A stretch of DNA of 59,768 bases from Phycisphaerae bacterium. Lineage in GTDB: Bacteria > Planctomycetota > Phycisphaerae > UBA1845 > Fen-1342. Positions within the stretch are counted from its first letter, which is position 1. Every line of letters starts with the position of its first letter. The stretch spans positions 1-59,768 of the forward strand of contig JANQNU010000089.1 of assembly GCA_028279405.1 (NCBI GenBank). Direction: 5' to 3'. Positions 8,116 through 17,232 of this stretch are shown piece after piece. A program made the position numbers and the translations under genes. The notes under the pieces are model-generated. The model was not told the origin of the DNA. It saw only the letters and a program-made list of their open reading frames with translations, and did not search any database.

Positions 8116-9573
8116 GTGTCCACCGCGCACCGTTTCGAACGCTCCACCCTCGCCGCAGCGATTGCGGTACCACTGGCTTTGTCTCTGCTGTTCACGACCG
8201 GCTGTCCCGGTCTGTTCCCGCTACCACCCGCCAACGGGAACGGTAACGATAATGGGAACGTGAACGACAACGACAACGCGAACGACAACCAGAACGCGAA
8301 CGATAACGGCACCGGCAACGACGGCGTGACCGGGCAGTTCGTCGGCTCGGAACGTTGCTCGCTGTGCCATGCCAACACACACGCGGACTGGTCGCAGACG
8401 CTGCACGCGCGTGCCCTCGAGTCGCTTGAAGCGATCGGGCAGGAGCAGAACGCGGTTTGCCTGCCGTGCCATACCGTCGGCTACGACGAGCCCGGCGGTT
8501 TCGTCGATCGGGCCACGACGAACGTCCTCGCAGGCGTCGGCTGCGAAAGCTGCCACGGCCCGTCCCGTCAGCATGCAGAGAACGTCAACGACGAGTCGCT
8601 GTACCCGCCCAAGGATATCAGTTCCGCGGTTTGCGGGACCTGCCACACCGGTTCCCGTCATCCGCAATTCGAAGATTGGGAGAGCTCCGGGCACGCGCTG
8701 GTGACGGAAGTCGTGGCCTCAGGCATCACCGGCGGGTCGCGTTTGAACAGTTGCGGGCAGTGCCACTCGGGCGACTTCTTCTTCCGAGCGATTCTGAACA
8801 CCGAGACTGTCGCGGACGATCTGCTGGAGGGTGTCGAGCGTGAGGATCAGCACGCGGTCACCTGTGCGATCTGCCACGATCCGCACGCCCAGACCGGCAA
8901 TGCACCGACGCCGGAGGATGGCCGCGACTTCCAGTTGCGGTATCCCGAGGTTGCCAGCCCGACGCCGGCAAACGACATCGCGGCGGCGACGAACCCCGCG
9001 CGGTTCAATCTCTGCGGGCAGTGCCACCACTCGCGCGGCCGAACGTGGCAGACGACCAGCCGGGCGCCGCACCACAGTGTTCAGGGCAACATGTACGTTG
9101 GCGAGATGCCGCTCCCCGAGGACGGCGAGGTGCTGGTCAACAGCCGGGTCTCGATCCACTCGTTCGCGACGGAGCAATGCGCGACGTGCCATATGTACCG
9201 CCAGGACTTCATGGACGAACTCGCTCCGGCTATCTCGGGACACACCTTCGAGGTGAACGAGAACAGCTGTGCGACTGCCGGTTGCCACCCGTCGATGGCG
9301 CAGGCGGCGGCCGCCGAGACCACGCTGACGACCGAAGTACAGGCCCGACTGGATGACATCGCGACGCGGCTCGGCGATCCGGCGACGTGGGAGTATATCG
9401 CCGGCGGCGGACCGGATTCCGATGGGCAGGCGATGCTCGACGACCGGATCAAGCAGGTCCGCTTCCTGTATCACTACATCCTCTCGGACGCGAGCCTGGG
9501 CATTCACAACCCGGCCTACACGCGCGACATCCTCGAGAAGGCCGAGGACCTGCTCGACGACCTGGGGCTCTAG
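8116..9573 (+). CDS. Nonahaem cytochrome c lipoprotein
   Basis: The GTG start at 8116 is preceded by GGAGGG with 7-nt spacing. A signal peptide ends in a lipobox-like TTGC (about residue 30). About 30 residues of Asn/Asp/Gly repeats (NDNGNVNDND...) form a flexible stalk. The body carries nine haem motifs: CSLCH, CLPCH, CESCH, CGTCH, CGQCH, CAICH, CGQCH, CATCH and a terminal CX4CH (CATAGCH). Spacing and surrounding blocks (WSQTLHARALESL, CESCHGPSRQH) resemble the cytochrome c554 group of multihaem proteins. A helical tail of about 90 residues lacks haems. It is divergent from the cytochrome b operon and is a good candidate for its membrane-attached redox partner. Confidence 0.88.
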   Translation: MSTAHRFERSTLAAAIAVPLALSLLFTTGCPGLFPLPPANGNGNDNGNVNDNDNANDNQNANDNGTGNDGVTGQFVGSERCSLCHANTHADWSQTLHARALESLEAIGQEQNAVCLPCHTVGYDEPGGFVDRATTNVLAGVGCESCHGPSRQHAENVNDESLYPPKDISSAVCGTCHTGSRHPQFEDWESSGHALVTEVVASGITGGSRLNSCGQCHSGDFFFRAILNTETVADDLLEGVEREDQHAVTCAICHDPHAQTGNAPTPEDGRDFQLRYPEVASPTPANDIAAATNPARFNLCGQCHHSRGRTWQTTSRAPHHSVQGNMYVGEMPLPEDGEVLVNSRVSIHSFATEQCATCHMYRQDFMDELAPAISGHTFEVNENSCATAGCHPSMAQAAAAETTLTTEVQARLDDIATRLGDPATWEYIAGGGPDSDGQAMLDDRIKQVRFLYHYILSDASLGIHNPAYTRDILEKAEDLLDDLGL

Positions 9574-9608
9574 TCCCCTTCGATACTCACGACACGGGAT
9601 TGTGGAGG

Positions 9609-9643
9609 CGCCGCGGACTACTGATCCGCGGCGTTTCCCTTTT
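9609..9643 (+). terminator. Intrinsic terminator after the 9-haem gene
   Basis: A perfect 9-bp stem CGCCGCGGA/TCCGCGGCG (7-nt loop) is followed by TTTCCCTTTT. It ends 35-70 nt after the cytochrome stop codon. This argues that the next gene starts downstream of about 9644. Confidence 0.75.
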
Positions 9644-9697
9644 GTCGAACACGTGGGTATCCTCTTTCAGTCGGTCGAATGGCTGAAGGAGTGGCCC

Positions 9698-10348
9698 TTG
9701 GTTGAAGCAACGCTGATCGCCGCGACCGTCGGCTGCATCGCCGGCGGATCGCATGTCGTGAGCGGCCCCGATCACCTGGCGGCCATCGCGCCGCTTACAT
9801 CCACCGGTCGACCGGGCAGTCGCTGGGTCGGGGTTTGCTGGGGCCTGGGACACAGTGTCGGCGTGTGGCTGCTGGCGCTGCTGGCACTGCAACTGCGTGA
9901 AACGACGACTGCCCACTTCCTTTCTGACGTCAGCGAACGACTGGTCGGCGTGATGCTGATCGTGATCGGACTCTGGGGCGTCTGGCGATTACGACAACAG
10001 CACGAGGCACACGAGCCCGAACGAAATGGGCATGACGAGCGCAGCTCGGTGCGCCATACGGACGCTGGAAAGGCGCTGACCATCGGACTCGTTCATGGTG
10101 TCGCCGGCGGCGCCCACCTGGTGGGAATTCTTCCGGCGCTCGCGTTGCCCCGTCCCGCGGCGTTCGCGTACACGCTGGGCTACGGCTTCGGGGGCATCCT
10201 CGCGATGGCACTGGCCAGCCTCGGGCTCTGGCTGCTGGCCCATCACACGCGTCACCGCAGCCGACTTGCCGGCCGGGTCCTGGGGGTGAGCCTGAGTTGC
10301 ATGTCGATCGGCGTCGGTTTCTTCTGGCTCGTTTTCGGACCCGTCTAG
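9698..10348 (+). CDS. NicO/UreH-like transition-metal transporter
   Basis: I propose the TTG at 9698, preceded by AAGGAG, because it places the first membrane helix at the N-terminus; a GTG at 9653 is the alternative. The 216-residue polytopic protein carries HVVSGPDHLAAIAPL in helix 1, WGLGHSVGVWLLALLAL, and GLVHGVAGGAHLVG. These match NicO-family nickel/cobalt permeases and UreH-like proteins. The helix-1 motif is HX5DH rather than the canonical HX4DH of NiCoT carriers. A His-rich cytoplasmic loop (HEAHEP...HDERSSVRH) fits metal handling. Metal identity is unknown. Linkage to the cytochromes is by position only; the terminator upstream suggests separate transcription. Confidence 0.7.
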   Translation: MVEATLIAATVGCIAGGSHVVSGPDHLAAIAPLTSTGRPGSRWVGVCWGLGHSVGVWLLALLALQLRETTTAHFLSDVSERLVGVMLIVIGLWGVWRLRQQHEAHEPERNGHDERSSVRHTDAGKALTIGLVHGVAGGAHLVGILPALALPRPAAFAYTLGYGFGGILAMALASLGLWLLAHHTRHRSRLAGRVLGVSLSCMSIGVGFFWLVFGPV

Positions 10349-10648
10349 CCGCCTTTCCGCACCCTACCCCGCTCAGCCCGCATCATTACCGCGGTCAAGC
10401 CGCCACGGTCGATACGGATTCGGCGCAGCGCGCCTACAATGAACGTGACCGCTATTGATATGACCGTAGCGAGGCGCGCCAGCGTCCGGATACGTCGGCA
10501 CGTGAAGAGAACTGAATCCAACGGCTCGTCCGCGACGTCGCGTTCGTGCTTTTTCGGCAATTCCGAGCGCGGCCTCGTGCCCATCGCTACGTTCGAACGC
10601 GTCCCAAGGGTTGGTCTGCCCTGCTTGATGAGGCGAGGAGGCCATGCA
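10349..10648. other. Intergenic, no gene recognised
   Basis: About 300 bp between the transporter and the dockerin protein. A frame reading into the next gene is open from 10439, but the strong GAGGAGG site just before 10649 marks the real start. No promoter match, hairpin or RNA was convincing. Confidence 0.5.
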
Positions 10649-11836
10649 ATGAGTGCATCCCGGAAACTCCGCGTCGCGAGCCACCTGCTGCGCGCGGCGT
10701 GCGTCGCGGTGACCTGCAGCATCGCAGCGGGCGCGGTGCCGACGTCGACGGAATCAGCCGGATCGGCCACTGTTGACGTGACGGGCGGAGGCCTGACCAA
10801 CGGACCGCCGCTGGTACAGTTCGAGGATTGTGGACGCCTGACGTTGGGCGCACTCGGCTGTCCGACCATAACGCTGGGCAACGGCGAGACGCTCGCGATC
10901 GAGAATGTCGGGGATTTTCGGATCGGTGACTTCGTTTTCGTGCGTGGCTTGTTCGATTTTCAATCGCCGATCTGCCCGCCGTTGATCGCACCTGCGATCG
11001 TTGACAATACGATCAACGAGTGCTTCCAGGGCTGCGGGACAGTCGTACCGGGCGTGCTTTGCCAGAACTTCGTCACCGACGACGGACGATCGTTCGCACT
11101 GGAAGACTTTGGCGGATTTGGCAACAACGACCGTGTCTGGGTCAAGGGCGCGGTCGATCCGGAATCCGACCTGTGCAACATGGGATTCGCGTTCCCGGGA
11201 ATCCGCAACAACACCATCGGTCCCTGCTTCGAAGGGTGCGGCGCGATCACCGCGGGGCCGCAGGGATGCTCGATCTTCATCACCGACAATGACTTCTACT
11301 TCATCGAGAACACGGCCAACCTCAATCCGGGGGGCGCGGTATGGGTCCAGGGATGCCTGAATCCGGAATCGAGGCAGTGCATTCCGTTCATCGGGCCGGG
11401 AATCGAGGACAACGTCATCGGCCGCTGCATCGAGGCGTGCGGTCGAATCATCGAAGGACCGGAGTGCATCCTCTTCCGCGCGGACGATAGCACGAACTAC
11501 TGGATTCAGAACACGGGGGATCTGGTGCCCGGCGACCGGGCGCGCGTCATCGGCGGTATCGACCCGCTCTGTCTGGCCCCCTGCTCCACCGGCGTGCCGC
11601 TCGAGTGCATTCGAAACAACCGCGTGATCGGACCGCTGGGCGATGCGAATTGTGACGGAATCGTCTCGGTCGGTGATATCAACTCGTTCGTTCTGGCATT
11701 GACCGATCCGGCAACGTTCCAGAGCGCGTTTCCGGACTGCGATCTCGCCAACGCCGACATGAACTGTGACGGGTTCGTCAGTGTCAGCGACATCAACCCG
11801 TTCGTTCGCGAGATCGCTGGGCGGAATGCACCGTGA
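10649..11836 (+). CDS. Exported repeat protein with C-terminal dockerin
   Basis: The ATG at 10649 follows GAGGAGG with 7-nt spacing. The 395-residue product has a signal peptide (about 1-30, AAGAVPT). Four copies of a roughly 65-residue Cys-containing repeat follow, each with the pattern GCG-x-C-x-(D/N)-x-N-x-GD-x-V-x-V-x-G-x-C-x-P-x-N-x-I (for example GCGAITAG...GAVWVQGCLNPES). The C-terminal 60 residues hold two calcium-binding dockerin-type segments, DANCDGIVSVGDINSFV and DMNCDGFVSVSDINPFV. Planctomycete proteins often end this way; known dockerins bind cohesin partners or act as calcium-stabilised termini. The small beta-rich repeats suggest OB-like units, but no function is recognised. 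Confidence 0.85.
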   Translation: MSASRKLRVASHLLRAACVAVTCSIAAGAVPTSTESAGSATVDVTGGGLTNGPPLVQFEDCGRLTLGALGCPTITLGNGETLAIENVGDFRIGDFVFVRGLFDFQSPICPPLIAPAIVDNTINECFQGCGTVVPGVLCQNFVTDDGRSFALEDFGGFGNNDRVWVKGAVDPESDLCNMGFAFPGIRNNTIGPCFEGCGAITAGPQGCSIFITDNDFYFIENTANLNPGGAVWVQGCLNPESRQCIPFIGPGIEDNVIGRCIEACGRIIEGPECILFRADDSTNYWIQNTGDLVPGDRARVIGGIDPLCLAPCSTGVPLECIRNNRVIGPLGDANCDGIVSVGDINSFVLALTDPATFQSAFPDCDLANADMNCDGFVSVSDINPFVREIAGRNAP

Positions 11837-11842
11837 CGGGCG

Positions 11843-12805
11843 CTACCGCCCGACGGCTATTCCCGGCGATTGAAAGCTGAGCACCAGTTCGCGAGCCGAT
11901 TGTTCCAGCGAACGCGTCGGCTCCCAGCTGCAACCCTCGCGAAGGCGATCGTTGCTGCCGATCTGGCACGTGACCGGATTGGGACCCGCTTCGCTGCGCT
12001 GCTCGGCGATCTCCAGCGAGAGACCCGCGCCGCGAATCATGTGGCCGATCAACTCCCGGCAGGTAACAGCCTTGCCTGAGCAAACGTTGTAGACCTCGTT
12101 CGGCTTGCCGTTGCGCAGGATACACTCGTAGGCCTCGACGACGTCCGCAACGTGCAGCACGTCGCGACGGCAGTCGAGATCCGGGAAGTGAATCGTATTG
12201 CCGTGCGCGGAGGGGTCCCACTCGGCGACCCGCTTCGCTGCCATTCCAAAGAACGAACTCTCCGGCTGGCCACTGCCAATGTACTGAAACGGACGCGCGA
12301 TCAGCACGTCGACGTGATAGTTGTGATGGAATGTGTGAGCGATCGATTCCGCCGCGACCTTCAGCGCACCGAGCGTGCCTGTCGGCTTCGGCAAGGAGCA
12401 CTCCTTCAGCGGCTGTCCGTCGTTGCCCGACTCGCCGTAGACTTCGGCGGCGCTCACCATGACGACGCGCGCCCGCGGGACCGTTCGCCGAACGGCATCC
12501 AGCACGTTGGCCCACGAGCTGACGCTGGACTGGTACGCGACGAGCGGCTCGACCTCGGCCGCGAACGCCCGCGAAGTCCCGGCCAGGTGGATGATTCCGT
12601 CGGGCTTGACGCTGGCGATGACGCGCGCGACGTTGATCGCGTCGCTGACATCGCAGACGAGGGCCTTGCCATACTGCTTCTCGAAAGCCAGCTTGCGGGC
12701 TCGGTTGCGAACGCCGCCGACGACAGTGAAGCCGCGTTGCTTGAGATGTCGCGTTAGATACGTCCCCGCGAAGCCTTCCGCTCCGGTCACAAAGATCGTC
12801 TGCAC
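11843..12805 (-). CDS. Extended SDR: GDP-mannose dehydratase/epimerase-like, altered active site
   Basis: The GTG at 12805 follows GGAGGA with good spacing; upstream extension is unsupported. The 320-residue Rossmann protein starts with TIFVTGAEGFAGTYL (NAD-binding TGxxGxxG) and keeps the SDR-like SAAEVYGES and RPFQYIG-GQP blocks of the GDP-mannose 4,6-dehydratase/UDP-sugar epimerase group. The usual catalytic YxxxK is LGALK here (CTC-GGT-GCG-CTG-AAG), so the Tyr is Leu while the Lys remains. The Ser/Thr position before EVYG is also Ala. It may be a non-canonical enzyme or a regulatory homologue. It is convergent with the dockerin gene, with only 6 bp between them. Confidence 0.8.
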   Translation of the reverse strand: MQTIFVTGAEGFAGTYLTRHLKQRGFTVVGGVRNRARKLAFEKQYGKALVCDVSDAINVARVIASVKPDGIIHLAGTSRAFAAEVEPLVAYQSSVSSWANVLDAVRRTVPRARVVMVSAAEVYGESGNDGQPLKECSLPKPTGTLGALKVAAESIAHTFHHNYHVDVLIARPFQYIGSGQPESSFFGMAAKRVAEWDPSAHGNTIHFPDLDCRRDVLHVADVVEAYECILRNGKPNEVYNVCSGKAVTCRELIGHMIRGAGLSLEIAEQRSEAGPNPVTCQIGSNDRLREGCSWEPTRSLEQSARELVLSFQSPGIAVGR

Positions 12806-13272
12806 GGCACGTTCCTCCAGTCGGGAAATCGACCGCCTCGCGTGCGGCGGCCACGATCGTCTCCAAACGATCGGTAATCGAGACCCCGGTTCCTTCAACG
12901 TCGTCGCGCATTGCGGTCGCGCTGAGTGCGCGGCGCACGCAACGATGTCGTCGAAACCGCTCTACTGCGGTATCGGCCCGACGCCGGAGGGGGTTTCGTA
13001 AGAGCAAGAGAACCGATGTTATTGGGCGGCGCGACAGCTGCGCCGCCCCCCCGATAAGGAGCGCTAACACGTGACGCATGCGACATCGCTCAAGGAAGTA
13101 CCGGCGATTGATTGCCGGTGCGTAGGTCGAGTCGGCCCGTCAAGCGCCCGTCAAAAGCGCCCGTTGCCTGTCAGGAACCCCCTGCTTGAGCGGACGGCCG
13201 ATCCGCCGCTACGACGTCAGCGTCCGAGAACCGCCCGGAGTCTCGCTGTGCGCGACCGAGACGTTGGGCGCG
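12806..13272. other. Intergenic with one strong hairpin, no gene recognised
   Basis: About 470 bp. A perfect 9-bp stem GGGCGGCGC/GCGCCGCCC with a 7-nt loop lies at 13024-13048; no T-tract follows in either direction. Open frames on the plus strand here are Arg/Pro-rich shadows without ribosome binding sites. Confidence 0.5.
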
Positions 13273-13839
13273 TCAGTCGAGATCGTACTTCTGGTAACGC
13301 CGGGATGCGGGCGTCTCACCGATGCCGTTTTCCGATTGCTCACGCACCCCCAAATTTTCGTTCGGCACGTCGGCGACCCCTACCTTGGTGGCGGGATTTC
13401 CGATCGCGCCGGCCGGGGCAACCGCCCCATAAATCGACCACGCCGACGTACCGTTCGGCCCGAGGTGAAGCGCACGCGCCGTACCCTCTCGGCGAATTCG
13501 ATAGGGCGCAGCCGGCCCGTAGACGAGGTCCGGATTCAGCGGCCGATAAAACTCGAGCAGGTCGACCGTCTCCGGCTCGTCGCCGAGGATCGCGCGTTCT
13601 TCGTCGGTGAGACGAAACTCGGGAATGACCACCAGTTGCTGGCGCGGCTGTTCGCCGTTGGTCTCGACGCCGATCTTTGCCGCGACGGTGTCCGAATCCA
13701 TCACGGCAGACGGCAATTCTTCGGTCGTCGGCGGCGCCGAGATCGCCGGGTTATCGCTGCGTACCCGCGCATCGGATTGCGAGCAAGCGGGGAGCGTGAC
13801 GACCGCAAGGCCGACGAATAACACCACGAACATCCGCAT
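13273..13839 (-). CDS. Small lipoprotein of unknown function
   Basis: A 188-residue product whose signal peptide ends in LPAC, a lipobox placing the lipid Cys near residue 19. The rest is soluble and partly disordered, with a central block VVIPEFRLTDEERAILGDEPETVDLLEFYRPL and a Gly/Ala-rich end. No family was recognised. It is the last gene of the long minus-strand train and lies 49 bp after the amidotransferase gene, so it may be co-transcribed with the pilus genes. An envelope-associated role is inferred only from the lipobox. Confidence 0.7.
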   Translation of the reverse strand: MRMFVVLFVGLAVVTLPACSQSDARVRSDNPAISAPPTTEELPSAVMDSDTVAAKIGVETNGEQPRQQLVVIPEFRLTDEERAILGDEPETVDLLEFYRPLNPDLVYGPAAPYRIRREGTARALHLGPNGTSAWSIYGAVAPAGAIGNPATKVGVADVPNENLGVREQSENGIGETPASRRYQKYDLD

Positions 13840-13888
13840 TCGGCTTCCTCGCGCGGCTTCGAACCAAAGTGGCGAACGGGCAACGATT

Positions 13889-14479
<591 letters not shown>

Positions 14480-14511
14480 GCGTGCATCGTAGCGTGCGGG
14501 CCGTGGGTGAA

Positions 14512-15777
14512 TCAATCAGACGGAAAAGCAACCTGCTCGAGCGATCCGCGGACGAACCGATAGTGCAGGTCGTAATAGCCCTCCGGCGGGTTGGCGTAGA
14601 GGGTCGCATCGTAATCGATCTGCGGGCTACCGTTGACCACAACACGGTCGCCGGCCAATACGATTCCCCGGAACGCCGCCGTGTTGTCGAGTGCCAGCGA
14701 GCCGGTTACGTGGACCAGGCCCTGAATCTCGTTCGGGTAGGCGTCCTTCTGATCGAGATCGGCCTCGGCCGAATACGGGGCACCGACCGGGTTGAAGTTG
14801 ACCGCCCACTCGGTTTCGTCAAGCTGTTTGGCGCCGGATAGGATCTCGATTTCGGCATCGCCGTTGACGATGAGTGCGGGGTAATCCGGCCGCGCCGGTG
14901 TGATCAGAACCGTATCGACGATCTGCAACGACCGACCGCTACGAAGATTGACGACAAGGGTGCCGACGATACGGACCCCGCGGAGCACGACGTCCGTCGT
15001 ACTGTCGATCGAGTAGACGCCGTCCGGACTGGGCGTGCCGTACGGGTTGTTGTTTGGAGAAAGGACGACCGCCTCGAGCAGGTTCGTTACCGGCAACGGC
15101 TGGGCGCGGGCGGCGTAGAGATCGTAGACCTCGGTCCCGGGCACGGTCTTCGCCGCTGCCGCAGTGTCAGTGCTTCCGGTCACAGTACCGCCCCCGCCGA
15201 CTGAATTGGCCTCGGCGCTGCCGAGAATCGCGCCGTTGTTGGCGATGGCGGTGTTGGCGGAGATCCCGTCTCCGCCGACGCGTAGTATGGTTCCGGCGCG
15301 GACGTTGGCGTTACTTGCCGTGTGAATCGCGAAGCGCAGCGCGTCGATCGGCTGGTAGTCGGGAGTGGCGTTGGCCCGGAGCGCATAGCGCGAACCGTCG
15401 ATGACGACGTACGCCGTCAGCCGCAACGAGTCGGTGTTGTTGTTGGTGAAGTCGCCGTCGACCGGGTCGACGAGGGTGACCGCGTACTTGCCGTCGTCAA
15501 TGTCGCGGTCCGAAACCCAGGTCCCTTGCGTCAGCGCCGTGCGCCAATCCGTACGCCTCTCCAATCGCTCGAGCCCCAGTTCCAGCACGGAAGACGCATA
15601 GAGCCGAGCGCGAACCAGGTTCACGTCGCCTTCGACGATGTGTCGCTGGGCGCGAACACTGAACATCGCAGACAGCCCGATGACGCTGACGAGTGCCGAA
15701 CAAAGCATCGTGACGAGATACATCGAGGCGCGTCGGCGTCGGGCAATGTGTCCGTTTCTAAGCAGCACGGACCTCAA
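14512..15777 (-). CDS. PilX-like pilus-associated protein, copy 2
   Basis: A 421-residue protein with a basic N-terminus (ARRRRAS), one hydrophobic helix (about 18-40) and a region like the N-terminus of PilX/Tfp assembly proteins (VRAQRHIVEGDVNLVRARLYA). The large C-terminal domain is rich in Gly/Asn turns and beta segments (GDGISANTAIANNGAILGSAEA, LVVNLRSGRSLQIVDTVLITP) that suggest a parallel beta fold. It is a clear paralogue of the gene upstream in the train, sharing PARPDYPALIV, QIDYDATLYANPPEGYYD and RGSLEQVAFPSD. The helix lacks the Glu5 of classical pilins. A minor pilus or tip component is the best inference. Confidence 0.75.
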   Translation of the reverse strand: MRSVLLRNGHIARRRRASMYLVTMLCSALVSVIGLSAMFSVRAQRHIVEGDVNLVRARLYASSVLELGLERLERRTDWRTALTQGTWVSDRDIDDGKYAVTLVDPVDGDFTNNNTDSLRLTAYVVIDGSRYALRANATPDYQPIDALRFAIHTASNANVRAGTILRVGGDGISANTAIANNGAILGSAEANSVGGGGTVTGSTDTAAAAKTVPGTEVYDLYAARAQPLPVTNLLEAVVLSPNNNPYGTPSPDGVYSIDSTTDVVLRGVRIVGTLVVNLRSGRSLQIVDTVLITPARPDYPALIVNGDAEIEILSGAKQLDETEWAVNFNPVGAPYSAEADLDQKDAYPNEIQGLVHVTGSLALDNTAAFRGIVLAGDRVVVNGSPQIDYDATLYANPPEGYYDLHYRFVRGSLEQVAFPSD

Positions 15778-15936
15778 AGAACACCTCCCATTCGCAAACG
15801 GGACGATGCCTTGTATGAAGAGGCCGAACTGCTCGCTCGTCAGACCTTCAAGGCGGTGCGCCGGGCGCGGTGAGGCGCTCGGGTCATCATCGTCGGACCG
15901 TCATCGTGATTAACGGCCCGGCCGTGGCGCATGAGG

Positions 15937-17232
15937 TCAATCGGTCGGAAACGCCACCTGCTTGAGCGACCCGCGCGTGTAGTGGAAGAACTGGTCGTAG
16001 AATCCCTCCGGCGGGTCGGCATAGAGCGTCGCGTCGTAATCGATTTCGTTGTCTCCACGGACCGTCAGAACGTTACCGACCAGCACGCTGCCACGAACCC
16101 GCGCCGTCTGCTCCAGCGTTAGCCCGCCGGTCACCAGCACCAGCCCCTGGATCTCGTTGGGAAACGCGTTGTTCGTGTTCAGATTCGCGACTCCCTGATA
16201 CGGTGCGGCCGGCGGATTGAAGTTGACCGACCAATCGTCCTCGTCAAGCTGCTTGGTGCGCGAATGGATGCCAATCGTCGCGTCACCGTCGACGATCAGC
16301 GCCGGGTAATCGGACCGCGCCGGGGTGATCAGGACCGAGTCGTCGATCGTCAGTCGCGCTCCGGATCGCAGTTTGACCAGCAGCGTCCCGTGGATGCGAA
16401 CACCCCGCAGCACCAGGTCGCTGTTGGTGCTGATCGCGTAGACGCCGTCGGCGCTCGGCAATCCAAACGGGTTGCGGTTCGGCGAGAGCACCGTCCGCTC
16501 CAGCAGGCTGGTAACCGGCAACGAGCGGGCTCGTGCGGCGTAAGTGTCATAGACGTCGCTGCCGGGCACATCCTTGGCAGCTGTGCCGTTGGTGCGATCA
16601 CCCGTGATCGTACCGGCGACATTGACGACCAGGCCGGCCTCGGCGTCACCCTGTATCGTTCCTCCGTTCGTGATCGCGATGTTCGATGACAGACCGCCGC
16701 CGTTTGCCCGTAGCGTTGCGCCGGCGGTGAGGACAGTGCTCGCCGCGTGTGCCGCGAAGCGTAGGGCCTCGATCGCTCGATTGTCCGGCGTGACGTTCGC
16801 CTGCAGCGCGTAACGTGAGTCATGGACCGAGACATAGGCGGTCAGACGTACCGGATCGTCGGCGTCGTTCGCGAGATCGCTGTCCGCAGGGTCGGCGATC
16901 GTGATCGAATACGTACCCTGGCCGATACTGCGATCGGAGACCCAGGTCCCGGGCGTGAGGGTCGTGCGCCAGTCGCTACGAGCCGTGAGCTGTTCGAGCC
17001 CCAGCTCAAGCGCCGAGACGGCGTAGGCCCGTGCCCGGACCAAATCTACGTCGGCGTTCACGATTCGCCGCTGGGCGCGGACGCCGAAGATCGCCGAGAG
17101 ACCAATCACGCTGATCAGCATCGTACAGATCAGTGTCATCAGGAAGATCGATGCACGCCGCGCCGACCGCAGCTGCCGATTTCGTCGCGGAATGAGGTGC
17201 GCGCGAGCGCCGACTGGCTGTCTAGTCTTCAA
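15937..17232 (-). CDS. PilX-like pilus-associated protein, copy 1
   Basis: A 431-residue paralogue of the preceding entry with the same layout: basic N-terminus (RSARRAS), single membrane helix, PilX-like VRAQRRIVNADVDLVRARAYA, then a long beta-rich domain ending PPEGFYDQFFHYTRGSLKQVAFPTD. The start at 17232 overlaps the end of the upstream pseudopilin gene by 11 bp, which supports translation coupled to the pilin genes. Most divergence between copies lies in the loops around residues 180-260 (IQGDAEAGLVVNVAGTITGDR), which might be surface-exposed. No adhesin motif was recognised. Confidence 0.75.
   Translation of the reverse strand: MKTRQPVGARAHLIPRRNRQLRSARRASIFLMTLICTMLISVIGLSAIFGVRAQRRIVNADVDLVRARAYAVSALELGLEQLTARSDWRTTLTPGTWVSDRSIGQGTYSITIADPADSDLANDADDPVRLTAYVSVHDSRYALQANVTPDNRAIEALRFAAHAASTVLTAGATLRANGGGLSSNIAITNGGTIQGDAEAGLVVNVAGTITGDRTNGTAAKDVPGSDVYDTYAARARSLPVTSLLERTVLSPNRNPFGLPSADGVYAISTNSDLVLRGVRIHGTLLVKLRSGARLTIDDSVLITPARSDYPALIVDGDATIGIHSRTKQLDEDDWSVNFNPPAAPYQGVANLNTNNAFPNEIQGLVLVTGGLTLEQTARVRGSVLVGNVLTVRGDNEIDYDATLYADPPEGFYDQFFHYTRGSLKQVAFPTD

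Noticed and set aside
1810-10348. Anammox hydrazine-oxidation locus
   Set aside because: The multihaem content suggested it, but no hydrazine synthase or HAO-type catalytic haem block was recognised.
13071-13821. Plus-strand frames opposite the small lipoprotein
   Set aside because: Arg/Pro-rich, no ribosome binding site, and the minus-strand lipoprotein has a good signal peptide and lipobox.
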